A stretch of 64,000 nucleotides of DNA from Cinclus cinclus (lineage: Eukaryota; Chordata; Aves; Passeriformes; Cinclidae), in the NCBI RefSeq assembly GCF_963662255.1, contig NC_085046.1, positions 98,287,324-98,351,323 on the forward strand. The letters are read 5' to 3'. The translations under genes were made by a program, and so were the position numbers. The notes beneath the pieces were generated by a model that saw nothing but the letters and a program-made list of their open reading frames with translations, made no database searches and was not told the origin of the DNA. Within the stretch, counting starts at the first letter, position 1; every line of letters begins with the position of its first letter. This document shows positions 11,401-22,513 of this stretch, piece by piece.

Positions 11401-14400
11401 AAATCTATCCGTTATCAAAATCTACCACCAGCCTGTCCTGGTCACAGAAGTAGCAGGCTTTTGTCAGAAAATTCAAAAGTGCACTTTTGTATGTTGACCC
11501 CCAGCACACATGCATTCAATTGGTAGTCACCTGTTAGCACTCGTAATTTAATTTTCTTTTTTCCTCTGAAAGCAAGTAGCACTACTCATATGAGGGAGAC
11601 CAGAAAATACACTTTATGTCCTGCAGCAACACTCTGTGCTTTCACACCACCACTGAAGACAGACCCGTTGCAGAAAAGGCTCACAAACTCTTCTCTTTTA
11701 TATATTCACATTATATTCAGATAACTTAAATCCTTCCTAAACCCATGCTCTTAGAGTTTCTTTAAGGTGAGAAAGTTTTACCAGTCTAAAAGCAGCCAGG
11801 TTTAGGCAGCTATAAGCTGAATAAAGCCCTTACTCTCACTCCAGCATAAAAGACAACTGTGCTGCAGAAAAGTCATCCCTTAAATGACTTTAAAGGTACT
11901 CCTCAGCAAAGTCTCAAGAGGCTTTATACATCCACAGTTCTCCCATACTTAGGACCATACCTAAAGGCAGCATTTAAGCCTGAATCCGGCTTCAACATGG
12001 AATTTAGTAAAAGGTACCTACTTGAAACATCTTTGACTGTCTCCCTCACAGAGTGACAAATACAGGTCTTTTTACTTCTGCCTCATCGCCAAGGCTTTCA
12101 CTGAATGAGTGACCAGCGAGTCACTGTCTCAGAAAACATCACAGACTTTTTGTGCTTCAATTCCTCCTAACATTAGATGCAATGATGTGGAAAATAGTTA
12201 CAAAAAAAAAAAACATTTTAAAAAAGGTGACGTATTTCTTAAGTTACTTTCTTAAGTTTCTTTTAAAGCAGAATCTGCCTCAGAGAACTAGATCATAACA
12301 TTCGGCCTTTCAATGTTAAGATCTTCAATTCCTAAATTTGCAGCAAGAGATTTCTTTTTGCACTAGCAATTTAAAATATAGTAGATATGAAGATCAAATC
12401 ATGCCATGCCCAACTTCATAACTGTCTGCTGAAGTCTGATTCCAGAGAAATTACTGATTTTTTTTTGTTGTTATATCAATATATGCATCTGAGAAAACAA
12501 ATTAAAAAACCCAGAATTTTTTCAAACTGATGTTGTTTGACCATCTCTCCAGATAAGCATGCAACACACATGTATACAGTTTTTCCTATTTGTTATTCAG
12601 GGACATATTTTTATCAAACCATCTTAGGCCACTGTCCACAGGCAAGTTAACATACTTTCTAATAATCATCTTGTCAAACAGGATTTCTTTCTGAGTTTCT
12701 AGCAGAATTTGTTTCTCTAGATACAGTAGCTCTGAAACCTATACCTCATGAGAGTTCAGGTTTCATGAATGCAAAGCCATCAGTTACTCCCATACATAAC
12801 ATACCTCATTTTCCTGTGGGAAATACAGTCATCCTTGACTCCTCTAATACAAACCAGAGGAAAATAGCAGATCTATCTTCAACATGTCGCATGGGAAAAC
12901 ACTGCTTTTCTGAAAGAACCTGACTTTCTGACTCTGCTGTCTGACTGCATTTCTATTTTTATTTTGCATTTCTATTCCTCTTTGAGTATAAAAGGGGGAA
13001 TTTTGAAATTGTTCCAACAGACACATTTTTAAGGCTGAAAGTTCACTTTCCATGTATCTTCATGAACAGGCAGTACGCATCAATAATACAAGCTTGCTTT
13101 TTCAATATCCAATATCAATGTTAAGCAGCAAAGGAAGTGTGTTCAGAGTTAAACACGTTTGGCAGAAAATAGTGAATTATCTCACAAAGACTTAAACATC
13201 CTACTAAGGAATCTAAATTAGGATTGAAATTAGCCTGGATCTCTACGTGATCTATGGACACCAGCAAACACTTTCAACCCCTCTAGGATTTGAATTACCT
13301 TCTGCACAAGGTGATTCATCTTTTAATTGACTGTAGAACATACTTATTGTGGCTATGTTTCTTACTGAAGCATCTCAGAAACATACAATTAAATCAGAAT
13401 TACAGAAAAAACAAGGCCAAATTCCATTTAAGTAAGCACGTCACACCTATACAGCTTTGGGGTCTTTGAAAAATTGTACCACTGGGATTTTTCTTTAGAA
13501 AATAATTCCTCAGTTTTTTTTGTGCTTCACTAAATCTTGTATTTTTATTATTTTATATTTATTTGCAAAAACAAAATTAGTCTAAGAGACAAATCTGCAA
13601 TTTCTTGCTTGTATGTGTGTTCTGTGTATTCATGGGTGATAGATATCTATGTGAAAGATGCATTTACAGTAAGACCTGAATGAAATATATTTGAGCTTCT
13701 AGAATGCTTGCCAATGTAACACCACTATCCTGTTCAATATATTTCCTTGGAAAGTAAATTTACATTTCCTCAGAAAACTGCAAAGGTGAAAAATATTAAA
13801 AATCTATTTCTAATATATATCTAATACATATAGCAAGAAGAATTACTTGTTTTGCACTGTTTGTGTGTCATGAACAGTGCCTCATTTTGTCATATCTCAA
13901 CCATTACTATTACTTAACTTTTATTTATTGTTTCTGCAAACTTTTACTGGCAGAAAGGTAAAGTTCAGAACTCAAGTTTTAACTTTTCCATCTTTCTCTT
14001 CTCTCTCCACATATTCATAAAAATCACAAAGGAGTTAAACACCATTTTCTTGTGATTGTCTCTCATTTCATAGATTTTCCACACAATGCTGGTGTTTAAT
14101 ACCTTGCATTTGCTCCAGGGTGAGTAAGTGAACTACAATACATTGACTTGGAAAAACTTATTATAACCAAAGCATTTACAGCTGAGTGAAGAAAAGGATA
14201 CAAAGTTCTAAAATCATAATCAAATCATATGATTTCATGTGGTTTTCAGAATGCTTTATCTGTAATCTGCAAATTAACATTTTTGTTTTATGAACAGATT
14301 ATAAGTAGAGTTTAAAAGACATACTTCAATGTAGACTACTCTCTTCATATTTAAAATTATACATTGAACATCAAAATAAGAGAGCTTTTGTCCTGGAACC

Positions 14401-14733
14401 AATCATTTTTGTGGTTTCTATTTCTTATTTTCTTTTATTCCTGAGTTTTTAATCTGTTGAATAGTGACACTTTGAACAGAATTGTTATGAAAAATTGTGA
14501 GCGCCTGCATTAACATAACTTGAACATAAACCAAGATACAATTTAGGCCTTGATCCTGCAAGCATTTATCCACAAGATGAATTAAGATGTGTATATAAGA
14601 CCGACTTGCATGGCTGTTAACTTTACTGTAATCCCTTTGATTTGCCAAGCAATTTGCAAATTTCAGCACCCAGCACTGGAAAATGAGAATAGAACAGCCA
14701 GATGCAACATCAACCCATACAAAAATACACCTC
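11401..14733. other. AT-rich non-coding stretch, nothing recognised
   Basis: About 3.3 kb. Open frames are at most 105 codons (14418-14735, minus), with no domain or consistent codon use. I recognise no repeat family. Confidence 0.5.
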
Positions 14734-14811
14734 ATATATAAAAATATATATATACATATACCTATGTATATATATGTATATGTATGTGTGTGTATGTGTG
14801 TGTGTGTGTGC
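14734..14811. repeat. AT/GT compound microsatellite
   Basis: Alternating purine-pyrimidine repeat: (AT)n with interruptions, then TATGTATATG, then a pure GT run. A compound, imperfect microsatellite. Confidence 0.9.
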
Positions 14812-16158
14812 TTAAAATAAAGATTATTTAAGGTTTATCCTGATAAACTTGAGCACCATAGTCTGTCATAGAAAAATAATCAAACTGCTATTTTCAAATC
14901 ATAAGGTGGTCTGGATTTAATAAATATCTCTTTTTTCTAATCACTGCCATTGATCACTCATCTGACTGACTAATCAATAATGACTGAAGAGAGATTTCTT
15001 AGGCTTTGATCAAGAAAGTGGAAAAAAACAGCCAACCAAACCTCATCTGGTCAGGAAAAATACTTATTTGCTAATGGTTACAGTGAAAATAGTATAAACA
15101 CTTTCTTTAGTCATATTCTCAACAGGAAACTGAGCTGCTGCTCTTGTTTTGAAGTAATTTTAATTTTCAGGTTCCAAAATATTATAGCCAATATCTGTTA
15201 AAATGTGAGAAAACTTAGATTTTAAAATCCAGATGTTTCTATACTGGACCTCTCTGGTGGTGCCCTATTTGTATAGCTATGCCACTGTTGGAACAAACCT
15301 GGAGGTGTCTGGTAGAATAGGGACTTCTGAATGCAGTTCTTGTATCCTCAAGAGTTTACTTTACATCCTAATTCCCTATTAGATTACTGTTTCAAATGAG
15401 ATACTAGTTCTATTGTACAGTTTGGCTTTACATAGAAGCTTTGTATGCCTCACTAGTATTTAATCCATATTTTTTATTATGGTCTGTAAAGTTAGACAAA
15501 AATATGACTCTTCATCTTAACAACAGTTTGGATTCTACCTGAAATGATCATTAAAATGTCTTACAATGTGTCTCTTGTTTGAAGTTTTATATGTTTATGT
15601 TTTTCACTGTCTTAGTCCCTCTTTATTAAGTCCCTCCCTCCACTGTATTAATCATTCAGCATTTGTCAAGGAGGAAGCCTGGTCTGCCACTTTTGAGGGT
15701 AATTTCCAACCAAATTACCTTTCTTTACATGGAATTAGGATGTGATCCCTTGGAGACAAATGGGACTGGCAGCCTGTAGGTGGTGAGCAGCAAGCAAGAG
15801 ATCTTGCTTCTACAACACATCTCCACAGAGTTTAGAGCACTCTGCATGTAGTTATAAATTATGTTGGTACCACCTTGGTAAACGTGCTCCGTAGGCAGAC
15901 AGCTTCAGCAAATGTGCTTAAGAAATACAGACTCTGCTAGGCAGCACATGGTCTCTTGAACAAGGAAAAAAAAAATCAATATATCGAGGAACTTTCTACT
16001 GCAAATTTCAGGTTCTCATTAACCTTTTCTGTTCCACCATGACAGAAAAAGGACAAATTTAGCAAGGAAATGTCAATTAAATCTAAAATTAATCTGTCAC
16101 TCAAACCTAATTTAAGAACTCTGAGTCTCACTTTATCAAAACCCCTTTATTTAAATGC
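14812..16158. other. AT-rich non-coding stretch, nothing recognised
   Basis: About 1.35 kb without an open frame of note or a recognisable repeat. It ends at the 3' terminus of the minus-strand CR1. Confidence 0.5.
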
Positions 16159-17265
16159 ATAGAATCATAGAATGGTTTGGGTTTGAAAGGATCTTAAAGT
16201 CATCTAGTTCCAACCCCCTGACATGGGCAGGAACACCTTCCACTAGACTAGGTTTTCTAGAGTCCCATCCAGCCTGGTCTTGAACACTTCCAGGGATGGT
16301 ACATCCACAACTTCTCTAGACAACCTGTTCCAGAGCCTCACCACCCTCACAGGAATGAATTTATTTTTTTTTAATATAATCTAAACCTCTTTTTCAGTTT
16401 TAAGCCATTTCCTTTTATACTACCACTACACACTCTTGTCAAAAGTCCTTCCCCAGCTTTCTTGTCACCTTTAAGTGCTGGAAGACTGCTATAAGGTATT
16501 CCCAAAGCCTTCTGCTCTCCATACTTGACAATCTCAACTCTCTCAAGCTGTCTTCCTAGGAGAGGTGCTCCAGCTGTCTGATCATTTTCTGTCTCTCCTC
16601 TGGACTCTGTCCATCTGGTCCATGTTCTTCTGTTGAGAGCCCCAGAGCTGGATGCATGCCCCAATGTAGGGTGTCATGAAGACAGAGCAGAGGGGCAGAA
16701 TCACCTCCCTCAATCTTCTTTCTGCAGTTCTTTGACTGCAGCCCAGAACACAGTTGGTTTCTGGGCTGTGTGTGCACATTGTCAGCTCCAGTTGAGTTTC
16801 TCATCAACCAACACATTCACGTTCTTCTTCTCAGGGAGTCTGTCAATCCATTCTCCTCCCAGCCTATACCTATGCTTGGGATTTCCCCAACTAATGTGTT
16901 GGACCTTGATCTTGGCCTTGTTGAACTCCATGAGTTTTGAACAAGATCTCCTCTTAAGCCTGTCATGATCCCTGTAGATGGCATCCCCCCACTCCAACAT
17001 GCTGGCAACACCACACAGCTTTGTGTTATCAGCAAACTTGCTGAGGATGCACTCTATCCCACTGTCCATGTCACCAACAAATTTACTAAATTGTGCTAGT
17101 TCCAAAATTAACCCTAGAGAAACACCACTTTTCACTGACCTCTACTTAGATTTGGAATGCAACTTGTTAGTTTGACCATCCAGCCATATGCTTTTATCTA
17201 CCAAGTGGTCCATCTGTCACATCCATGTCTCTCCAGATTGGAAAAAAGGATGTAGTCTGATTGAG
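16159..17265 (-). mobile_element. CR1 LINE, 3' half, minus strand
   Basis: Read on the minus strand this is a CR1 from mid reverse transcriptase to its 3' end. The terminus at 16159-16175 is ATAGAATCATAGAATGG on +, the classic inverted CR1 tail, followed by the conserved tttgaaaggatcttaaagtcatctag. Further in it carries, as + strand complements, ccagagctggatgca and gcagaatcacctccct. It belongs to the same 3'-end type as the copy ending at 48880 (ctagatgatcttta on the sense strand). Many stops and frameshifts are present. Confidence 0.92.
16782..17135 (-). pseudogene. CR1 ORF2 reverse transcriptase core relic
   Basis: A 117-codon open frame spans the polymerase core. It contains FVGDMDSGIECILSKFAD, the NTKLC segment, and later LMEFNKAKIKV. 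The catalytic box, normally FADD in this family, reads FADN here (17025-17036), so the second aspartate is lost. The upstream motif that is usually GVPQGS is changed to GVSLGL. The frame is flanked by stops and is not functional. Confidence 0.85.
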
Positions 17266-17590
17266 TAGAGGCATTTAAGTAGGGCCCCCAGTGAATTGGA
17301 ATTACTGATTGGAGTGTCTGGAATTCCTTCTCCAGGCTCTGGGCTTGTCCCACTGCCACTGGTATCACAGTGGTAGGACTGGGATGGACTGAAGTTCCCC
17401 ACCTGCAAAAGCTTTAAAGCCCTCTTCACCAGCTGGGCAAGTCCATTACTGAGGATGTTCTTCCCCTTCTCTTACAGACAGACCCCATCAGCCCCCAGAG
17501 GAGTAAGTTTCTCAAAGTGAGGCCTGTGGTCTAAGTAGCTGAATCCCTGTCTGTGGCACCATGCAGTGCCATAACAATTTGGTGATTTGC
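17266..17590 (-). pseudogene. Probable CR1 ORF1 esterase-domain relic
   Basis: Directly upstream, on the same strand, of the RT relic. Translated on the minus strand around 17440-17500 it reads GADGVCL, stop, EKGKNILSNGLAQLVKRALK. This resembles the last block (DGVHL...KG) of the SGNH esterase domain known in the first ORF of CR1-type elements. The catalytic histidine of that block would be replaced by Cys, and the next codon is a stop. The endonuclease and early RT are missing between here and 17265, so either one element lost about 1.5 kb or more, or two CR1 pieces lie side by side. The 5' limit is approximate. Confidence 0.55.
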
Positions 17591-20500
17591 CTGTGCTTGC
17601 ATGCTCTGACATTTCTTTGTACATCGACATAATTTGAAAAATACGTTTCAAACTGAAATGTGAAGGTGTGGTGAGTGTTGTTTAGTGGGACCAAGAAGGG
17701 AAAAGATAGACAAGGGTAGATTTTCTATTAAACCTTGCACTAGTATGACTTTATTACTTTAACCTAACTTTTTGGTTAATTATTCATCAAATAATGCAAT
17801 ACATATTTTAGTGTGTTTCAAGCAGAAATCTAGATTTCAAAATCACATTGAATCTTAAATCCTGAATAATTATAAGTGCTTTCATCTGTGACACTTGAAA
17901 ATACTGATTTATTTAGAAGTTTCTGTTCAGAATTTATGTAGAACTAAGAACATCTAATAATAACCTGGTGGTTGGTAAATGAGCACTACTGTTCCAGTGA
18001 CAAAACCACTGGATTTAGCTTGATAAAATATAATTTAACAAAAATTAAGTTCAGCAATTCCTCTGCTGCCATCATCCACTCCTGAATGTGTTCCTACTGA
18101 GTTTGTTATTGCAAAGTGTGGCAGATGTTGCTATACTGATTGCAGATTTCTTATTTATACCATGCAAAATGTGCAATTTCAGGTCAGTTACTCAGATCTC
18201 AACTGAGGCAGATTTCTAAGCATGTGCTTAACCTCAAAGTGACTTAGAACAATAAAAATGAGAGTGCCATAAATAGGAACTAGAGGTGGCAAGGCACTTG
18301 GGTAAAATGGGAGCTTTGATGGAGCTAGAATTCAGCACAAGAACAATGTATTAGGGCTTCTTTTGTGATCCTGACTGGGAGGTACATCTCTGGTATAATT
18401 CTCCATGGGAATACAATTCTGCCTATGAATATGTACAAGCAAGTCATTAACCAGATTAGAGAAGCAAAATCAAACAATGGCCCTTATTTTAATGACAATA
18501 TTAGTAGCCTGTGGATGGAGAATAGTCATTATGGCTGCTAATAAATAATGATCCAGTGATAACACAGCTATAGAGTGTAAGGGAAAAATATACTGTACTT
18601 TGTAATATATGTACTTTCATCCACAATAAGTTATTGTATTGTATTTCTCATCTATGATACATCTGTGATAAACAACCTTAGTACTGTCTTCTGACAGGAT
18701 ATTTTATTTTTGTTGCTCCTGTTGGATTTTTTTTTCTTCTGAAATCCACTGTAGCAGTTATCATGCTGGGACTTCTCTAAAAGATCACCATTTAAAATGC
18801 CTAGAATACAAACAGTGTCTTCCATGTAATTGTAGTTTTCTAGCTCACTCTCTGTTAAATTTTTCAATTATACTTTTTCTTAGTGCTACATTAAAAATGA
18901 GGCTCTTTCTTTGGACTAAATGCTAAGTATTTGACATTTCTTTTCATTTTGCACGAGGTTGCATAGTTGACTTACCAAGCAACAATTTTCAGTCCATAAA
19001 TATTTTTCATTCAAAAACATGAAAACCTTTGTCACAGTTTATTACCCTTTTGACAATACTGTGAAACATATTAAAAGAAAGTCCCTACATAAAATGCTCT
19101 GCAGTTTAGTGAATAGCAAATTCTCTTGCTATGATGAAATTCCTAATGCCTCTGTACAAGTGTGACAAAGAAGCTGATATTCCACCTCCTGAGCTGCCAC
19201 CATCATGCTAGGGGTTTGCACAGAAGTTTGCAATATCTCCACAGCCTTTTAAAATTAACACATTGTTATTTTTTAATAAATACGCTAGCTGGTAAGCCCA
19301 CAATGAACTTTCAGAATTAGCTTTTAGGTTTTAAGGCATATGTATGTGTATTTCTATGCTAAGTGTAAGAAGAGTAAATATAAGGAATTTATTCCTATAA
19401 AGGAGCCTTTGTGCATTTCTTTATATTTATTGTGTATTATCATATTTTATTTTATTTTATTTTTTCTGCACTTTTTATGCTTTGACGTGGAGAACTCAAT
19501 AAGCATCTACCAAATGGCAAAATAATTAATAGCATAGGGTAGGATACACGGATTTTATCATAATCTTGTAAAAGAACCATGCTGTGCACATTGAACATAT
19601 ATCAAACATTTAACATAAAAACATAAATGTCAAAAGCTACAGAAAATCTTCTGCTGTAAATATTATCAACAAGTTAGTATATGGAGCCAGAGACTCAAAT
19701 TTCCTGCAGAAAACTGTTTTCAGGTAGCTCCTTCAAGTCCTCATGATTTTCTTCCTTTTCTCTTTGCAGCTATAATAGATTTGCCTTCCACCATTCATCC
19801 AGGGCAAATGCATTATTAGAAGATTGTCTGCGGTTAATGCTTCTCTTATTTAAAGCCTGTTACTATGTTTTATTCCCTACATTCTCTTCAGAGCTCCATG
19901 ACTATGTGATAGTATCAACCAGTCATTCAAAATTTTAGAAGTGAATACTTTAATTTTTTATGAATAACAAAATTTCATTAAAGATAATAAAATATTACAT
20001 TTTACATGTGCTGTTAAATCTTTTAGCACTGTTGCATTCATAAGCGTTATAGACTATAGGTATTCACTAAAAGCAAGAAGCCTGGAATTATTCTCTGATC
20101 CTAAGCCAAGTGGCTTAGCCTGGCATCATCCACAGCACACAACACTTGGTACAGAGTCTCCAGTGAACCCTATATAATGTCCTTCTACCGCAGTATTATC
20201 CTGTGTGTCCAATTTTAAACACAGAAAATAAAACAGTGATTGTGTTGCATGGCTGTAGAATAACATTTTCATAGCCCTGAACAGAGAGGGTGAGTTATAT
20301 GTGGTGAAGTATAACATCAAAGTGTCTGAGCAAGTAAAGTTTCCTAGGTAATGAAAGAACTTGGAGAAAGTGATCTTGTACAGTCCTTTAAAAATCACAT
20401 ATTTGTAGTTATTACTGCTGAAAAATCATTGGCATTTTCTTCTGTGGTACTAGAGTTGAGTCCCAATCCTTACTCAGCAAGTTCATTTAAAACAGGCCTA

Positions 20501-22029
20501 AGATACTTCTTTTCCCTGGGGTGAGCACAAAGGATAACCTGACAAAATTTCCCAGAAGGTTAAAACCCAAACTTTACTGGATCAGGAATTGGACAAAAGC
20601 TAAACATTCAATCAAAATAAAGCTCAGAGAGCAATGATGTCTCCAACACTACCTATCCAAATTTAAGTTATTCATATTTCAAGGGAGGAAATTACATGTA
20701 GAAAAGGGGAGAAAGAGAGAAAAGCAAGAAATAGCATCCTTGCATCCTAATGTGATCTCAGCTACCATAAAGTCCAAGAGCAATAGGGGTATGACCATGT
20801 GCATTTCAGAGCAATAGGTTTTATGTGCTCTGGCCTCCTGCAACCAACCCCACCCAGGTGGGGGTTTCCAGTCATCTGGCCACTCTTGGGCTCAAGTAGG
20901 GCAAAATCCTATGGAGATTGATTTCCAGAACTCTAGCAAGACCCATGACACTTGCAATAATATTTAGTAACACTAAAAATGTTTACCTAGGAAAAAACCA
21001 GATTCACACTCCTTTGTTGCACTGACATTGTTGAAATGGAGCTCTACCTTTTCTACTTGGTTTTGTGGAGAGAAATCCTTGCACATAGCAGATACAAGTC
21101 AAATTATCTCAGACTATGCAGGTGATATTCCTGTGGCAGTCTGCAATAGTTCTCATACATCTTCAAGAGTGTTTTACAGAGACATGGTAGAAAAGCTCAG
21201 AAGACATTTAGCGTCTTATAAACCTATTCTATTTCCTATCCATAATCTTCCACTACAATATTTTTCTTCTTTTTTAGTTTTGCTTCCCAGTGCCTTCTGT
21301 GTCTTATTCTCTGGTGTGTCCTTGGAAGAGCACTGGGACCAGCTATACCACTGAGAGCATCACTCTGAACCTCTGCAGAGAATTTAAAGGAAAGTTATCT
21401 AAAGAACTGTGAAAGAACTTGCCTCCAGGCAGGATCAAATTCCAAATATGTTAATAAAAGCCCAATTTACTACACTTATTTTAAGTGTACCTTCTGCAGT
21501 ACTAGAAATCAAACTTCTTGTGGAAGTATAATAAGGTTGGCAAAGATAATTTCCCATTAATAAATGAGTTGGACAGTGCAGGAAGTTTAATAGAGTATAA
21601 ATTAAATCTATGGAGCACCAATAGTAAACATTTCTTCCTCTTGAATATTTTAGAGCAGCTTATTTGTAGACATGACTCCAAATGAAGAATGGCGAAGAAA
21701 CATTGGTGGTTATAATTTGTGTTTTAATGTTCTGTGGAGTCTTTGCACAATGCATTAATTACACCTTTTCCAAGGTCACCTTTTCTCTTGTGTTCATGCT
21801 TTTTGTTTGTAGTTATTCAGATCACAAGGGCCACCATGCATTTGCAACTAGAATTACTGGGAATAGAACTTACATGCAGATATCAAGAAAGAAGAGCGCT
21901 AAAATGAGATTTTAGTCTGCAGGCACACTGAGAATCATAGGCGTATCTTTAGGCTGTTCCTTTCATATTTTAAGGGGGTTTGCACTTAATTCACATAATG
22001 AACAATCCATTAAAACTAATATTACTATT
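17591..22029. other. AT-rich non-coding stretch
   Basis: About 4.4 kb without a credible gene. Open frames reach 108 codons (21028-21354) with no domain. A short (ATTTT)n repeat is at 19443-19465. A polypyrimidine tract ending in TTTGCAG at 19769 looks like a splice acceptor but has no supporting exon. I recognise no transposon. Confidence 0.5.
19443..19465. repeat. (ATTTT)n pentanucleotide repeat
   Basis: About four ATTTT units ending in a T run. A short microsatellite. Confidence 0.8.
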
Positions 22030-22513
22030 CCTATTTGCTTGGTCACAAAGAACATAAATTCCACTGGAAGAATGTCGTTTTTCTTCCTGATAGCCCTTCC
22101 TTTTCTGGTCTGCTCAGTGGTGGGGTCCCCAGGGTTCTTCTGGAGGTACCACTTTTATACAGTCCAAGACCTGACTATCCAGACATGTCCATGTCATTCC
22201 TACAAGTTTGGATAGGATGTGTGCAAGCAGTTGTTTCCTTTCCCACTAATTGCCATGGTGTAAGACTTTGTACATCTAGGTTACCCAGATCTGCCTCACC
22301 AGGTCTCAGGTCTTCCTGTGTTTGCCTCTGTGCTTTTCCACAGCATGCACAGTGGAATCTTACCCAGTGTGCTAATTCTAAGCCATTCACCTCCATGTAG
22401 GCCTGAAATTAAGGCCTTCCTGTTTGCCATCTGTAGCTATCAAGGTAGTTTATCTTATGGGGACTGTGTTTTGGAGACATTTTAACTGCATGCTTTAAGT
22501 CCTGACATACACA
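22030..22513 (-). mobile_element. Probable solo LTR, minus strand
   Basis: A GC-richer island of about 480 bp in AT-rich DNA. On the minus strand it holds a TATAAAAG box (22152-22159) preceded by about 350 bp of U3-like sequence, including a CATGC-type motif (gtgcatgctgtgg). A possible 5' end starts TGTGTATG at 22513. This matches the plan of an avian retroviral LTR, and the text looks familiar to me as one, but I cannot name the family. The R-U5 end and polyadenylation signal are not clear, so the lower limit is approximate. The 121-codon frame at 22035-22400 on + is antisense to it. Confidence 0.5.
22152..22159 (-). promoter_or_regulatory. TATA box of probable LTR
   Basis: CTTTTATA on +, TATAAAAG on -. 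A perfect TATA element about 355 bp inside the presumed 5' end of the LTR. Initiation would be expected about 25-30 bases further on, towards lower coordinates. Confidence 0.45.

Noticed and set aside
16633..16968. 111-codon + frame as a gene
   Set aside because: Antisense to the CR1 reverse-transcriptase relic at 16159-17265.
19744..19769. Polypyrimidine-TTTGCAG as a real splice acceptor
   Set aside because: Such tracts recur by chance in T-rich DNA; no paired donor or coding potential was seen downstream.
21682..21915. 77-codon frame beginning with a signal-peptide-like hydrophobic segment
   Set aside because: Short, no family resemblance, no promoter or splice context; consistent with chance.
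22035..22400. 121-codon + frame as a gene
   Set aside because: Antisense to a probable minus-strand LTR; no domain.
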